A stretch of 64,000 nt of DNA from Gimesia algae (GTDB lineage Bacteria; Planctomycetota; Planctomycetia; Planctomycetales; Planctomycetaceae), in the NCBI RefSeq assembly GCF_007746795.1, contig NZ_CP036343.1:2469369-2533368 (forward strand), in the 5' to 3' direction. Each line of letters opens with the position of its first letter. Position 1 is the stretch's first letter. This document shows, in pieces, positions 25,642-33,305 of the stretch. The notes below the pieces were generated by a model. The model worked only from the letters and a program-made list of their open reading frames with translations. It was not told the DNA's origin and made no database searches. Made by a program: the position numbers and the translations under genes.

Positions 25642-25850
25642 CGTTTCACCCACCAACCTGCAAATAATCCTGCCAACAAACTGAACTTCAGAGCCTCGCC
25701 TGGCTGATTACAGATCTCCTCTCGCAAATGCTCTTTCCATTGCGTAATGAGAGACATCGGACTAATTTCGTTTGGGGCACGTTCAGGCTGAGAGATTCCC
25801 TCTGCCATCTGATTTGCATGTTTTCTGTTTTGAATTTGACCATGGTACAT
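25638..25850 (-). CDS. Small membrane-anchored protein of stress operon
   Basis: 70 aa from ATG 25850, only 4 bp after the stop of the preceding gene. Polar N-terminus (YHGQIQNRKHANQMAEG), amphipathic helix (LITQWKEHLREEICNQPGEAL) and one C-terminal helix KFSLLAGLFAGWWVKR. Its stop TGA overlaps the next ATG (ATGA). It shares with the 71-aa gene the layout of a soluble helix plus a terminal glycine-rich anchor. No named family recognised. Confidence 0.68.
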   Translation of the reverse strand: MYHGQIQNRKHANQMAEGISQPERAPNEISPMSLITQWKEHLREEICNQPGEALKFSLLAGLFAGWWVKR

Positions 25851-25854
25851 GTTA

Positions 25855-26352
25855 TTAAAATCTCCGGTCGAGCTGATTCTCATACGAGTTAGAAGAAGTA
25901 GAACCTGTATCATAAGCTGTAGCGCCTGACACACCACTCCCTCTCTGCTCCTGACTTAATATGGATGTCAAATGTCTGGCGACTTGTGCGGCTGCAGCCC
26001 GCATCGCAAGTCCGGATAAAAATGTAAATGCTGTTCTGACAACCCCTGTTTTCGCATCATCGTCAGCATCTTCAGCTTCTTTATTGATTACCAGACGTTT
26101 CTTTTTAGCCAGCTTTAACAGCTCTTCAGTGTAAGGATTACTAACCTTTAACTTCCTGGGGACGATAAGAAAACCAAAAGCAGCAGCAGCGCCGACGCAG
26201 GCCCAGGGATAATGCCTGATATAATATTGCCAGTCAGTAAGTTTCGAAGCAGATTGCTTAATATGATAAACATCATCGTCCAGCTCCCGCCGGATTTCAT
26301 GCATGGTACGGCGAATCTCTTCTGCTCGATTGTTTTCAGGCTGACTGGCCAC
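25855..26352 (-). CDS. Membrane protein of stress operon (DUF3618-like layout)
   Basis: 165 aa. N-terminal amphipathic helix (NRAEEIRRTMHEIRRELDDDVYHIKQSASKLTDW begins the region), a transmembrane helix HYPWACVGAAAAFGFLIVP near residues 49-67, a basic soluble middle (LKLAKKKRLVINKEAED), then a weaker hydrophobic stretch (RTAFTFLSGLAMRAAAAQVARHL) and a Ser/Gly-rich tail. The EIRRTMHEIRRELDDDV start followed by a membrane helix recalls DUF3618 proteins, which commonly adjoin holin-like and DUF883 genes. ATG 26352 follows GGAG by about 11 nt. Function unknown. Confidence 0.7.
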   Translation of the reverse strand: MASQPENNRAEEIRRTMHEIRRELDDDVYHIKQSASKLTDWQYYIRHYPWACVGAAAAFGFLIVPRKLKVSNPYTEELLKLAKKKRLVINKEAEDADDDAKTGVVRTAFTFLSGLAMRAAAAQVARHLTSILSQEQRGSGVSGATAYDTGSTSSNSYENQLDRRF

Positions 26353-26446
26353 TTTTTTGGCTCCTGTCTGATAATTTATATCGTCCCGTTAATTGCTAAT
26401 CTGTTCAACGCTGGATCGTACTGATGTCACTTAGACTGAAAGCGAA

Positions 26447-26749
26447 TCAGGAACGAAAATGCTTTCTCAGAGAGGCTGGCACAATCTCAGACAGAGAATC
26501 ACGGACGCTGTTTCCCACGCGGTCCATAAAGGCTTCATCGCGTGTAAAGTATCTTGATGACCCACGAAACATTGACCCTAATAACAGCCCTGCTCCTATT
26601 CCGACTCCCAGGCTAATCAGTACTGATTTGACCGGTTCCTCTTCCACATAATGACTTACCTGAGAAGATTTAGAAGTTACAGACTTCTTAACCTGATCAT
26701 GCGAGGCAGGTACAATGTGTTTTTCCAGATCTTCGTATTGATGAATCAT
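26447..26749 (-). CDS. Small membrane protein of stress operon
   Basis: 100 aa. N-terminal charged helix (YEDLEKHIVPASHDQVKKSV), acidic EEEPVK followed by a transmembrane helix SVLISLGVGIGAGLLLGSMFRG (about 43-64), then a soluble tail (FMDRVGNSVRDSLSEIVP). The E-P-V-K-S-V-L-I-S-L-G-V-G-x-G-A-G pattern is the DUF883-like anchor common in this kind of cluster. AGGGAG lies about 6 nt before ATG 26749. It lies between a CsbD/DUF883 fusion and the DUF3618-like gene on one strand. Confidence 0.7.
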   Translation of the reverse strand: MIHQYEDLEKHIVPASHDQVKKSVTSKSSQVSHYVEEEPVKSVLISLGVGIGAGLLLGSMFRGSSRYFTRDEAFMDRVGNSVRDSLSEIVPASLRKHFRS

Positions 26750-26800
26750 GTTTCACTCCCTGTTAGATTCAGATTTGACTATTTGCTATTTAATTATGAA

Positions 26801-27250
26801 TTAGCGACGCCAGACCAGGCTTACAATCACACCTGCGATCAAACCAGTACCAAAGGCAACTGCCACTGACTCGGCAGGATGCTTACGAACGGTCTGCTCT
26901 GCTTCTCGATACCCTTTTTGAACAGTCTGATTCACCTGCTCATATTGCTCTCGCGCCGCTTCTGAAGCATGTGAGAACTGTTCTCTCGAGTTTTTGACAG
27001 CTTCGTTGAACGTTTCTCCGACCTTTCCCGCCATCGATGATGCCGAATGGGAAAGACTTTCAACCATGGAATCGAGTTCTCGTTGGATGTCGCTTCTTGT
27101 TTCACCTGTTTTCTGCTGAATCTTCCCAACAAGTTGATCCGTCTTGCCTTCCAGTCCATCTAGATCACTCGAACTGAGCTGGCTCCATTTTTCCTCAATA
27201 CGCCCCCGAATTTCATTCCAGTGACCGCGAAGTTCTTCTCGAGTGGTCAT
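26801..27250 (-). CDS. CsbD-DUF883 fusion protein
   Basis: 149 aa. The N-terminal third is CsbD-like (ELRGHWNEIRGRIEEKWSQL, LEGKTDQLVGKIQQKTG). The middle is a long amphipathic helix with heptad spacing, and the C-terminus is a DUF883/ElaB-type anchor (HPAESVAVAFGTGLIAGVIV, ending SLVWRR). ElaB-type proteins tether to the inner membrane and bind ribosomes in E. coli; CsbD is a general-stress module. The fusion would be a membrane-tethered CsbD. AAGGAGAGG lies a few nt before ATG 27250. A strong sigma-54 promoter lies 72 bp upstream. It is the first gene of the operon running to 24935 and perhaps to 23664. Confidence 0.85.
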   Translation of the reverse strand: MTTREELRGHWNEIRGRIEEKWSQLSSSDLDGLEGKTDQLVGKIQQKTGETRSDIQRELDSMVESLSHSASSMAGKVGETFNEAVKNSREQFSHASEAAREQYEQVNQTVQKGYREAEQTVRKHPAESVAVAFGTGLIAGVIVSLVWRR

Positions 27251-27321
27251 TTTCCTCTCCTTATCTTATCAGTTGGATTACTTAACTTAATTTGAAACGC
27301 TGAACGTTAATAAAACTAAAT

Positions 27322-27337
27322 TGCAAGTCGTATGCCA
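27322..27337 (-). promoter_or_regulatory. Sigma-54 (-24/-12) promoter of membrane-stress operon
   Basis: The minus strand reads TGGCATACGACTTGCA: TGGCAT-N5-TTGCA with GG and GC 10 nt apart, one base off the best consensus. Predicted transcription start near 27310, giving a leader of about 60 nt to ATG 27250. Confidence 0.72.
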
Positions 27338-27916
27338 CTTTGTCTTTCTACTACCCGTCCCTTGGATCAAACAGGTTAAAATCACATAAAAACCCTTCTT
27401 ACACAGTCCGAAGTTACATTTTTATCAGTTTTAAATATTTAATCTGGAGCCAGATTGGGGCCGGATTTTTCATTTTTGAGCGGTCGCCAGTGTGCCAGAC
27501 TGACTCGCTTTCGATCAAAATCATTCGCTCGTGATAGAAAATCGCAGTCTTCTTTTGAAAACGGATTTTAAATGTGAGTGATTCGACAGAAATTCGATCC
27601 CTGACATCAATCGCAATAGATGTTGAAGTGTCAATACTGCCAACAGGTTACATATTAGTACCGTTCTCCCCTGTTTTTTTGCAGACCTGAGAACTCAGGA
27701 AAAGCGGAATACAAAATGCGTCTTCTCTCCAGAAACAGGACTGTGTCAGATACGTAAATCACACTTTGTTTTGGCACTCATTGACGGGCCGCTGTCATGC
27801 GAGGTTTTTCTGAGAAACTGTTTCTCAAGTTAGCTGCACCAGACATGCCCGACGAATTCACTTGAGAGATGAGGCTTTTGAATCAAGGGGCATGCCACAA
27901 CAGAGGAGAATTAACA
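27338..27916. other. Non-coding interval between divergent stress operon and PP2C gene
   Basis: About 580 bases, AT-rich, with no gene that I can support. It should hold the promoter of the PP2C gene and any activator sites of the sigma-54 promoter on its left. I saw no clear palindromic activator sites. Confidence 0.45.
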
Positions 27917-28891
27917 ATGACTGGAAAAATGGACTGTTATGGTCTATCTCGCAGTGGCGCACGACATGCCGTCAATCAGGATCAATTTCTGATTGCCGAT
28001 TTGGAAAAATCAATGCGAATTCATTCAAGCAGTCTGAGCCTGGATCATAATTCCAGACTGTATGGTAGCTCGCAGGCAAAACTGCTGATGGTAGCTGATG
28101 GTGTAGGTCAGTCTAACTCTGGGGACCTGGCAAGTCGTCTGGTGACAGACTGTATTTCAAGGTATCTTCTGAATGAAATGGAATGGTTTCTGCGATGCAA
28201 CGAGGATACAGACGCAGAATTGTATCGAGAATTCTTAACTGCCTTCGAACTCTGTCAGGAGCGACTGGAGCACGATATTCAGGATCACCCGGAACGCTCG
28301 GGGATGGAAACGACTTTAACACTCGCTTATCTGACCTGGCCTCAGTTGTATCTCGTGCATGCCGGTCACAGTCGCTGTTATCTGTATCGAAACTCACAAC
28401 TGCATCAATTAACGAGAGATCACAGTTTTGCAGAACGACTGATAACCAGCGGCGCATTGGATGTCGATGATGTTCCGGAGATCTGGCAGGAACTACTGGT
28501 CAATTCTATCGGGGGCAATGAAGACAGCGCATTAAATCCTGAAATCGTCAAAACAGAGATACGGGTGGGAGACACATTGCTCTTATGCACTGATGGTTTA
28601 ACCAGAGAACTTCCCGATCTGATTATCGCCGAAATTCTCGGCAAGGACTTGATGGCTGATGAAACTTGCATTCGCCTCGTGAATCAGGCAATAGCTCAGG
28701 GCGGGACAGATAATATCACAGCAGTTGTCGCCAGGTTTCTGGATCTGGGTGATCAGGATGTCTCTCTGACTGTATCTCTCGATGCCGATACCGGAACACC
28801 AGAGCATTCCGTTGACTCTACTGATAAAGACAACAGTCAGAAACCGGAAACAAACCATGATCGGGTTAAACAACAGGATCAGGTCCTGTGA
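27917..28891 (+). CDS. PP2C-family protein serine/threonine phosphatase
   Basis: 324 aa from ATG 27917, chosen because AGAGGAG lies 8 nt upstream (an upstream in-frame start at 27869 has none). PP2C motifs in order: GARHAVNQDQFLIAD (metal-binding Asp), KLLMVADGVGQSNSGDLAS (metal-binding DGxG), GMETTLTLAYLTWPQLYLVHAGHSR spans the GxT and GHSR motifs, then LLLCTDGLTREL and GGTDNITAVVARF with the last Asp pair. An extra polar tail follows (about 285-324). It removes phosphate from Ser/Thr and is the natural counterpart of the three Ser/Thr kinase-like proteins encoded 2-9 kb downstream. No membrane segment. Confidence 0.92.
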   Translation: MTGKMDCYGLSRSGARHAVNQDQFLIADLEKSMRIHSSSLSLDHNSRLYGSSQAKLLMVADGVGQSNSGDLASRLVTDCISRYLLNEMEWFLRCNEDTDAELYREFLTAFELCQERLEHDIQDHPERSGMETTLTLAYLTWPQLYLVHAGHSRCYLYRNSQLHQLTRDHSFAERLITSGALDVDDVPEIWQELLVNSIGGNEDSALNPEIVKTEIRVGDTLLLCTDGLTRELPDLIIAEILGKDLMADETCIRLVNQAIAQGGTDNITAVVARFLDLGDQDVSLTVSLDADTGTPEHSVDSTDKDNSQKPETNHDRVKQQDQVL

Positions 28892-29105
28892 GGGAATGGA
28901 GCATCGTTTCCCGCTCATTTCATCTGGCTTCGTCTGGCAGATTGACTTCGATGCACATGACAGTTGTGGCATGTAACACACTTTTCGAGATTGACGAGGC
29001 GAAACCCACTACTGCTGGATTTCAGCCTCTATTAATTAAGATTCCAGGCAAGTGACTTAGATTCACGGACATAGTATTTGCTCTTCCAGATCGCTTTGAA
29101 TCCGG

Positions 29106-29444
29106 ACTTCAGTGATTCGAAAGGCTGGCGAACTGGATATCGATTTCCTGAATGGGAATCGCTCTGCTTACAGGCGCGGTCTGGCGTTCCACAATTATTT
29201 TAATAATCGTTCTGGAACAAATGTCACCAAGTGGGCTAATCGACTCGATCTGTTCGGCCAGTTGAATCTCTCTGGTATGGAATGACTGGTGGTCGGTCTA
29301 CGATCGCTGGACAAGGAACTGACGGCGTCTCGATTGTTTACCGATTATGAATTCCACAATCGAGAGTGGCTGGATGGTCTGAATGTGAATATTCAGACTC
29401 TGTTTTTTGAGGTAGATCCGTCACTAACAGCAGTAAAAACGTAG
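29106..29444 (+). pseudogene. Remnant of a beta-barrel outer-membrane protein gene
   Basis: One frame reads about 113 codons, with LDIDFLNGNRSAYRRGL, NRSGTNVTKWANRLDLFGQL and NLSGME, then an in-frame TGA (29283-29285). It continues in the same frame with LVVGLRSLDKEL, then TDYEFHNREWLDGLN and TLFFEVDP to TAG 29442. The pattern W-x-N-R-L-D-L-F-G-x-L-x-L-S-G-x-E-R-x-L-x-G-L-R-x-L-D recalls large planctomycete porin-like proteins, where the TGA position is normally Arg (CGA to TGA). There is no start codon or signal peptide upstream and the C-terminal barrel is missing, so this is a decayed internal fragment. Confidence 0.55.
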
Positions 29445-29642
29445 AGATGAGTAACCTCTCATTAACATGTTGCAGAATATTGAGATCTGTCGAGCGTGAC
29501 CGGGGCTGAAATCACGCTTGAACAGCACGACTTGTCGAAATTACAGGCAATCGGGTACAATCACTTCAGACTGCTCCGGATGATTCTGGATACCTGACGC
29601 GAGTTATGAACTCGACTCTATAACGACTGGGAGATTTGTTGA

Positions 29643-30275
29643 TTGTTTGATGAGTACGAAGACCCTGAGATTTTTCTCAACCGGTTACGAGAGAATCCGG
29701 AGGGGGTGCTTGCGGACGAATATAACCGCTACCGGGACCGTCTGTGGCGTATCATCAATTTTCGACTGGATACACGCCTGCTGGGGCGCGTCGATGCGGA
29801 TGACATACTACAGGAAGCGTATCTTGACGCGTCCACTCGGATCGAACATTATCTGAATGATCCGGCGACCACGTTTTTTATCTGGCTGCGAACGATCGTC
29901 GGACAGACTATGATTGACGTACATCGACGACATCTGGGTGCTCAAAAGCGAGATGTGCGTCGTGAAGTAAAAGCAAAGCGTCGCGTTTTTTCAGCCTCAA
30001 CTTCCTTTCAGATTGCGAATGTCCTTCTAGGTGACATGACTTCACCCAGTCAGGCGGCCCTTAAGGAAGAACTGGCGATTCAGCTGCGGGAAGCTCTGGA
30101 AACATTAAATGAGATTGATCGAGAAATTCTGGTCCTGAGGCATTTTGAAGAACTATCCAATCTTGAAGCATCAGAAGTTCTGGAAATTGAACCCAAAACA
30201 GCCAGTATGCGATATTTTCGTGCTCTGACCAGATTACGCTCCATTCTGGTCCAGATCCCTGGTATTATAGAGTAA
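29643..30275 (+). CDS. ECF-type RNA polymerase sigma factor
   Basis: 210 aa. Sigma region 2 (about 35-100: YNRYRDRLWRIINFRLDTRL, VDADDILQEAYLDA) and region 4 (145-205: LNEIDREILVLRHFEELSNLEASEVL, ASMRYFRALTRLRSIL), with no region 3 and no membrane part. This matches the planctomycete ECF groups encoded next to Ser/Thr kinases. The start is TTG 29643 with GGGAG about 9 nt upstream. The kinase gene follows after 54 bp on the same strand, suggesting the kinase rather than an anti-sigma factor controls this sigma factor, as proposed for such pairs. Confidence 0.9.
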   Translation: MFDEYEDPEIFLNRLRENPEGVLADEYNRYRDRLWRIINFRLDTRLLGRVDADDILQEAYLDASTRIEHYLNDPATTFFIWLRTIVGQTMIDVHRRHLGAQKRDVRREVKAKRRVFSASTSFQIANVLLGDMTSPSQAALKEELAIQLREALETLNEIDREILVLRHFEELSNLEASEVLEIEPKTASMRYFRALTRLRSILVQIPGIIE

Positions 30276-30329
30276 AACCTTCATTGAAGCGTATTTCTTT
30301 ACAGATCGAAATCGTCAGGACAACAGTTA

Positions 30330-33251
30330 ATGTTATCACCCGATTCCCCTCAATCGATCAAAAATCTGACACCACCGGCAGCCCCTGATCTGGATCAGAT
30401 CGCTGACGAATTTATTGCTAATATTCGTCAGGGCGAAAAACCGGAAATCTCTGATTATGCAGACCGTTATCCCGATCTGGCCAGGGAAATCGAAGAAATC
30501 TTTCCCGCGATAGTTGCCTTGGAAGGTGGAAAACATGCCGCTCAGGCACAGGGAAAAGTCTCACTGGGTGCCAGTGCACCAGAACAACTTGGGGATTTTA
30601 AGATTGTCCGGGAAATCGGTCGCGGTGGCATGGGTGTCGTTTACGAAGCAATACAGGAATCGCTCAATCGTCGTGTCGCATTAAAACTGCTGCCACGACA
30701 TTCGTTGCTCGATAACAAACAATTGAAACGATTTCGCAGAGAGGCAGAACTGACCGCGTCCCTGCATCACACGAATATTGTTCCGGTATTCGGTGTGGGT
30801 GAAAACGGAAACTTCCACTACTATGTGATGCAGTTGATAGAAGGTGTGGGGCTGGATGAACTGACACAGAAAATCGTCGCTACCGCTGTGGACAGTCATG
30901 TTAAAGTAAAAAAAATGAAACCGGTTTCTGAAACAGAGACCGGTAGTGATACTGTCTATACTCCCTTTGAACCTGGTGACGAAAATCGATCCGACGATCA
31001 ACCTGCTGCAGAACACCTTCATTCGGCAGAATTTGAAAAGTTTGTCAATTCGCCTTACAAGATTGCGACATTAGGAATTCAAGCGGCAAATGCCCTGCAA
31101 TATGCACACGACCGGGGTATTCTGCATCGCGACATTAAACCAGGTAACCTGCTCCTCGACCGCGAAGGGCTATTATGTATCACAGACTTTGGACTGGCAC
31201 GTGCCGCCGAACAGAGCGACGTCAGTAAGTCAACCGATATCGTGGGAACGCTGGGATATATGGCTCCGGAAATGTTTCGGGGAGAGACCTGCCGACAGAG
31301 TGATATCTATGGACTGGGAATCACGCTCTATGAGCTTTTAACGAAACGTTATGCCATTGAAAGGACCAGCCGGCATGCCATGATTGAACAAATCACTCAT
31401 GGCACGATCACCTCTCTGAGGCGAATCAATCCGCGCATTCCACGCGATCTGGAAACCATCATCCTTAAAGCCATTACTCCCGATACGAAACACAGATATC
31501 AGTCAGCCAGTGAACTTGGAGAAGACCTGAACCGGTTTCTGGAAAATCGTCCTATCCGGGCAAAGCGCATATCGCCAATCGAATATCTGTGGCGTTGGAG
31601 CTGCCGCAATCCTGCAGTCGCGTCTCTGTCAGGACTTGCATTAATGTTGATGCTGGCTCTGGGAATTTCCATGGCTGTGGGATTTGACAGGGAACGGCGG
31701 GAACGAAAGCGGGCAGAATCATCTGCCCAACTGGCGACAAATGCCCTGGATCGTGTCTTTGACCGCTTTGTCCCCTCAAGATTGCATACACCAGAGATTT
31801 CCGGTGCCGGAGACGGCTATGCGGAGCCGGTGCTCTCACGTGAATCAGCAGACCTGCTGGCAGGCATGGTTCAGTTCTATACGAAGCTGGCGGAATCAAC
31901 TGGTGAGCAGGAGGAGTTTCAAAACAAAGCTGCGAACGCACAACGTAAAGTGGGAGATATTCATCGCCGACTGGGAGATTTCAATTCTGCTCTGACAGCT
32001 TATCAGAAATCACTCAATCTTTATCAGCAGAATACTGGTGAATCGAATGCGTTGACCATCGCTACCTTATATAATGAAATCGGTCGCATTTACCGCTACC
32101 TAAGTCAACACAGTGAAGCCACTGAAGCACATGGGCGTGCAGAAAAACTGCTGCAGGCAAATCTTGCTTCTGACCTGAAGCAGGCAGATCTTCAGTTTGA
32201 ACTGGCACGGACTTTTTTCCTGAAAGCCATTCAGTTTCATCCGGATCAACTAGGGAACATGACCTCTGACATACGCTTGCAGTCTCCATCCGGCAGATTC
32301 GTCCCGTCAGAGGAAGAACGCACACAACTTCAGCAAGCCATTGAAATTCTGGAAGCTTTGATTGAGTCAGATCAGACCAATCCGGAATATCGCTATTTAC
32401 TCGCGCTTTGCCTGCAGGAACAGCTTCCCGCCGATTATGTACGCTCTCCAGGTGAAAAAGGCAAACAGGCCCGCGCTTTTGAGATTCTGGAAACGCTGGT
32501 TCAAGAGCACCCCCATGTTGCAGACTATCGTCAGGCTATCGTGAAATCGTTTGGACGTCTCGATATCCGTCGTTTAAATCCGGCAGAAATCGATGAATCT
32601 GTCATCGAGCGCCTGGAAAAAGCGATCCAGCATGCCAGCCGCCTGGTCTCAGATTATCCCACAATTCCAGAATATAAGATTTCCCTGATTCACGCACATA
32701 ACAAGCTGGCACATGGTCTGGATAAAATGACCACGCAACAAGGGGGCTCAAACGAAATTCGGACACGCCACGATACCGCCGAACTCTCCCTCCGTACCGC
32801 CCTCCGATTGCAGAAAGAACTTATTATTCAGTTCCCGGAGGCACCAGAACACCGAATCTGGAAAGCCAAGTTTGAAAACGGACTGGCTGAGATTCTGTAT
32901 AAAAAAGGAAGTGAAACCGAAGCCATCAGCCTGCTGGAAAGCGCAATTAAAACGTTGCAGGCTGAACTAAAAACAGATCCAGACTCATACAATATCCATA
33001 GCGTTCTCTTAGGTTCAATGGAAGAACTTGCCCGAATCTACCACCATGTCGGCAATGAAGTTGACAGTTGGCTGATGTGGGATAAATACGATCAACTCAT
33101 GGGAGAATATAAACGGAAATTTCCTAACGCCGTTCATCGCATGTCAAATGAACATCCCCCGCCGCCACATGGAGGCCCGCGACCTCAGCATGGCAGGCGT
33201 CCTCCCCGGGGACCAGACAGACCTGGTCCTCCCCGGTTTAACAATCGTTGA
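30330..33251 (+). CDS. Transmembrane Ser/Thr protein kinase with TPR sensor part
   Basis: 973 aa. A helical N-terminal module (20-66, LDQIADEFIANIRQG ... DLAREIEEIFPAI) precedes the kinase domain (about 90-415): Gly loop IGRGGMGVVYEA (96-107), VALK Lys 119, HRDIKPGNLLLD (266-277), DFGLA, APE and the downstream DIYGLGITLYELL. An insert of about 60 polar residues lies between the two lobes. One transmembrane helix (430-452) leads to an external part with TPR-like helices (NAQRKVGDIHRRLGDFNSALTAYQKS). The tail is rich in Pro, His, Gly and Arg. All catalytic residues are present. It probably signals to the ECF sigma factor 54 bp upstream and is opposed by the PP2C phosphatase. Confidence 0.93.
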   Translation: MLSPDSPQSIKNLTPPAAPDLDQIADEFIANIRQGEKPEISDYADRYPDLAREIEEIFPAIVALEGGKHAAQAQGKVSLGASAPEQLGDFKIVREIGRGGMGVVYEAIQESLNRRVALKLLPRHSLLDNKQLKRFRREAELTASLHHTNIVPVFGVGENGNFHYYVMQLIEGVGLDELTQKIVATAVDSHVKVKKMKPVSETETGSDTVYTPFEPGDENRSDDQPAAEHLHSAEFEKFVNSPYKIATLGIQAANALQYAHDRGILHRDIKPGNLLLDREGLLCITDFGLARAAEQSDVSKSTDIVGTLGYMAPEMFRGETCRQSDIYGLGITLYELLTKRYAIERTSRHAMIEQITHGTITSLRRINPRIPRDLETIILKAITPDTKHRYQSASELGEDLNRFLENRPIRAKRISPIEYLWRWSCRNPAVASLSGLALMLMLALGISMAVGFDRERRERKRAESSAQLATNALDRVFDRFVPSRLHTPEISGAGDGYAEPVLSRESADLLAGMVQFYTKLAESTGEQEEFQNKAANAQRKVGDIHRRLGDFNSALTAYQKSLNLYQQNTGESNALTIATLYNEIGRIYRYLSQHSEATEAHGRAEKLLQANLASDLKQADLQFELARTFFLKAIQFHPDQLGNMTSDIRLQSPSGRFVPSEEERTQLQQAIEILEALIESDQTNPEYRYLLALCLQEQLPADYVRSPGEKGKQARAFEILETLVQEHPHVADYRQAIVKSFGRLDIRRLNPAEIDESVIERLEKAIQHASRLVSDYPTIPEYKISLIHAHNKLAHGLDKMTTQQGGSNEIRTRHDTAELSLRTALRLQKELIIQFPEAPEHRIWKAKFENGLAEILYKKGSETEAISLLESAIKTLQAELKTDPDSYNIHSVLLGSMEELARIYHHVGNEVDSWLMWDKYDQLMGEYKRKFPNAVHRMSNEHPPPPHGGPRPQHGRRPPRGPDRPGPPRFNNR

Positions 33252-33305
33252 CTCATTTCAAATCAGTCGAATAGACGCACCGATTTTACTTTTCCTGAAG
33301 TCGGG

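Noticed and set aside
27771-27790. TGGCAC upstream of the PP2C gene as a sigma-54 -24 box
   Set aside because: The sequence at the -12 distance is GACG, lacking the required GC.
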